This document shows, in pieces, positions 52,401 through 52,849 of a stretch of 52,849 nt of DNA (positions are counted from its first letter, which is position 1; every line of letters begins with the position of its first letter). Source of the DNA: UBA6182 sp964479585 (GTDB lineage: Bacteria; Bacillota_I; Bacilli_A; Erysipelotrichales; Erysipelotrichaceae). The stretch lies in assembly GCA_964479585.1 (NCBI GenBank), contig CAYZMP010000005.1:1-52849 (forward strand), written 5' to 3'. The translations under genes were made by a program, and so were the position numbers. Under the pieces are notes generated by a model, which saw only the letters and a list, made by a program, of their open reading frames with translations, was not told where the DNA came from and made no database searches.

Positions 52401-52524
52401 GACAGCAAAGCGAGCTTATCATACACCAAAAAGTAAAGAAGAAGCGATTGCAGAGCTTAGATCATGCGCTAACACACAATTTGACGCTGAAATTGTAGAA
52501 ATTTTTATCACACATGTTTTATAG
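49495..52524 (+). CDS. PAS/GAF sensor with GGDEF and HD-GYP domains (cyclic-di-GMP turnover)
   Basis: A 1009-residue soluble protein. N-terminal PAS (FLYVNDAFERMTGLSKDDI), a GAF-like region near 130-300, a second PAS (GYFKKLNPAWEQTLGYSLEEL), a third PAS holding Cys468 and Cys480-Cys483, and a fourth PAS near 560-680. Then comes GGDEF at 753-757, with an RxxD inhibitory site at 744-747, and an HD-GYP phosphodiesterase domain with HD at 882-883 and GYP at 943-945. It could both make and break cyclic di-GMP. No membrane helix is visible, so it senses cytoplasmic signals. It has its own promoter. Confidence 0.92.
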   Translation: MEDFNSSLVLENLPHAFAYHKMMFNSHDQPIDYVFLYVNDAFERMTGLSKDDILYKKVSEVLPNLDSDAFDWVKMYGKVVVEKQTLQFRQYSAPLNKWYDVVAYANDDDCFTTIFHEVTQDVSKNEALQKIVSFLHHGLKSDSVNIDFQRIVDTMLAIAQVEFCAINIVNKDKQDNTLMAYASKKQPHAQRKEELDNNLLNSVWPNDVFKQPSLNEFGYAFFDSFSVISALFYDKDKIQQLQQNFNIHKICVLVLTYQSKNIGFLTLALHEHQYVQHLEHVLLFVDLLKEYIPRMQIEAALKETQNELEKFFNLNLDMFAITDEKGYFKKLNPAWEQTLGYSLEELLSQPYENFLHKDDLNKTTDVVTSLKDQHQVRGFVNRFVDKQGNIHHIEWRTQPQGHLWYSAARDITHSIQQENKLAFEHQQMLSIFDEMNALIYVVDIKTYEILFINQYGKKIYGDVVTKPCYQTLGRSNNDPCSFCKIAELEKDNDKKIEWNRFRQDINRHFMCNDSMIQWPDGNQVKLHVAYDISDNITMQNQLKQEKQRYMTTLMSVSDGVIACDTDGIITIINPVALTLLKTTESEVLYKEFHQVVILVDEADRFRISSPLKHVLESKTAYSTPLATQLLNKDGQFIDVEVDASPIFNNEQTLSGIVVVISDITEKRKQLKEVEYLSFHDQLTGLYNRRYMEDALYRLNVARNLPLSIMAIDLNGLKLTNDAFGHQAGDKLLQKVAQILKQSCRSDDIIARSGGDEFVIILPKTSAQEVIGIKDRMLMLASDATMDSVVLSLAIGLATKEKKQQSISEVMRLADNNMYKDKLKRGKIMRSKTIEVLLTNINMKYDNEQIHTERVAQYCEAIAKAMNLKQRDIEDVKVLGILHDIGKIIIPPDILNKKEPLTQEEWTQIKQHPITGYNILKNVEEYASIAEAVLYHHERIDGTGYPSRLKGKKIPLFSRIIAVADAYEAMTAKRAYHTPKSKEEAIAELRSCANTQFDAEIVEIFITHVL

Positions 52525-52576
52525 TGCTTGATTGAAAAAGCATTTCAGAGTATGATACTAATGTAAAATCCAATGC

Positions 52577-52783
52577 GTAAGAATAAAGAAACATCTTATC
52601 TTTAGAGAGAAACGAGTTGCTGAAACGTTTTGTTAAGATTTTCTGGGACACTTACAAGGAGGACTTTTGAAAGTAGTAGAAAGTCACGTAAGGAGGCGTT
52701 AACCCAATGAGGGCATAAAGATTCTTTTCTTTATGAACTAAGGTGGCACCGCGCATTAGCGTCCTTAGCAGGTGCTTTTTTTT
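52577..52783 (+). promoter_or_regulatory. T-box riboswitch leader with antiterminator and terminator
   Basis: The T-box core AAGGTGGCACCGCG is at 52740-52753. CTAAGG (52738-52743) pairs with CCTTAG (52763-52768) as the antiterminator. GCACC (52746-52750) pairs with GGTGC (52771-52775), followed by eight T residues, as the terminator. Stem I is closed by GTAAG (52577-52581) with CTTAC (52651-52655), with AGAGAG at 52604-52609; a stem III hairpin lies at 52715-52734. The UGGC of the T-box would match a tRNA with discriminator G (Asp, Asn, Ser, Trp, Gln, Glu). GAC at 52647-52649 is one possible specifier, not proven. Confidence 0.9.
52746..52783 (+). terminator. T-box terminator hairpin
   Basis: GCACC (52746-52750) with GGTGC (52771-52775) and T residues 52776-52783. 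It competes with the antiterminator, which uses the overlapping T-box core. Confidence 0.85.
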
Positions 52784-52807
52784 GTGACAAGACAAAGGAG
52801 ACCAACT

Positions 52808-52834
52808 ATGAATAGTCAAGAAGAAAGTTATTGA
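52808..52834 (+). other. Eight-codon ORF behind the T-box, start of a broken or leader reading frame
   Basis: ATG 52808 follows AAAGGAGACC at ideal spacing but stops after MNSQEESY. The next frame (from 52809) is open to the window end and reads IVKKKVIEISGIT, protein-like but without an ATG. Either a base is missing or added here, or this is a leader peptide, or the true start lies past the window. The T-box gene cannot be identified. Confidence 0.4.
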
Positions 52835-52849
52835 AATTTCAGGCATAAC

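Noticed and set aside
52652..52846. Minus-strand 64-codon ORF at the end
   Set aside because: It lies across the T-box leader, whose structure fully explains the sequence.
1..52849. UGA read as Trp (Mycoplasma-type code)
   Set aside because: TGA ends many genes exactly where the next gene starts (for example 6716, 7708, 16194), and Trp positions use TGG.

Overview
The window looks like chromosomal DNA of a low-GC, walled relative of the Firmicutes/Mycoplasmatota. It carries an mraZ-rsmH-ftsL-PBP-mraY-murD division/wall cluster, a comN-like/secDF/recJ/apt/rel block in the order known from Firmicutes, many Cys-lipobox lipoproteins and a T-box leader. TGA is a normal stop codon and I saw no read-through TGA, which argues against the mollicutes that read UGA as Trp. 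I cannot name the species. I saw no rRNA or tRNA gene and no CRISPR array.

Region 1 (1-12583) is the end of a surface-polysaccharide or protein-glycosylation locus. A glycosyltransferase-like gene cut by the window start and a Wzx-type flippase precede a complete nonulosonic acid module. The module has a LegB-type dehydratase, LegC-type aminotransferase, PtmE-type CBS-nucleotidyltransferase, LegH-type acyltransferase, LegI/NeuB synthase, LegG/NeuC epimerase, two unlike Gfo/Idh/MocA proteins, a LegF/NeuA-type cytidylyltransferase and a galE. Many of the genes overlap by 1-8 bases, so this is probably one transcription unit that makes CMP-legionaminic acid or a close relative and loads it on a carrier or protein.

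Region 2 (about 12600-20470) is an accessory or defence segment. A three-gene operon encodes a DUF3800 protein, an OLD-family ATPase-TOPRIM nuclease (GajA-like) and a UvrD-like helicase (GajB-like), which together resemble a Gabija-type anti-phage system with an extra gene. Behind it lie decayed or mobile pieces: a 26-codon stub, a short AbiEi-like winged-helix ORF, an inverted-repeat pair, an IS3-type OrfB without OrfA, and a pRiA4b ORF-3 family gene.

Region 3 (20790-31478) carries housekeeping and envelope genes: a DUF3048 lipoprotein, a VanZ-like protein, a split chromate transporter, a lipoprotein with a duplicated domain, a small membrane protein, a large fasciclin-domain surface protein, butyrate kinase, a second galE, a TPR-like protein and a WG-repeat-like membrane protein.

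Region 4 (31590-52849) is core. A short dcw cluster sits behind four MraZ-type 10-bp boxes. Then follow a GNAT acetyltransferase, two overlapping lipoprotein genes (PstS-like and RsiV-like), comN-like/secDF, recJ, apt, bifunctional rel, a beta-lactamase-fold hydrolase, a 1009-residue PAS/GAF/GGDEF/HD-GYP cyclic-di-GMP protein, and a T-box riboswitch whose downstream reading frame is broken or very short in this sequence.
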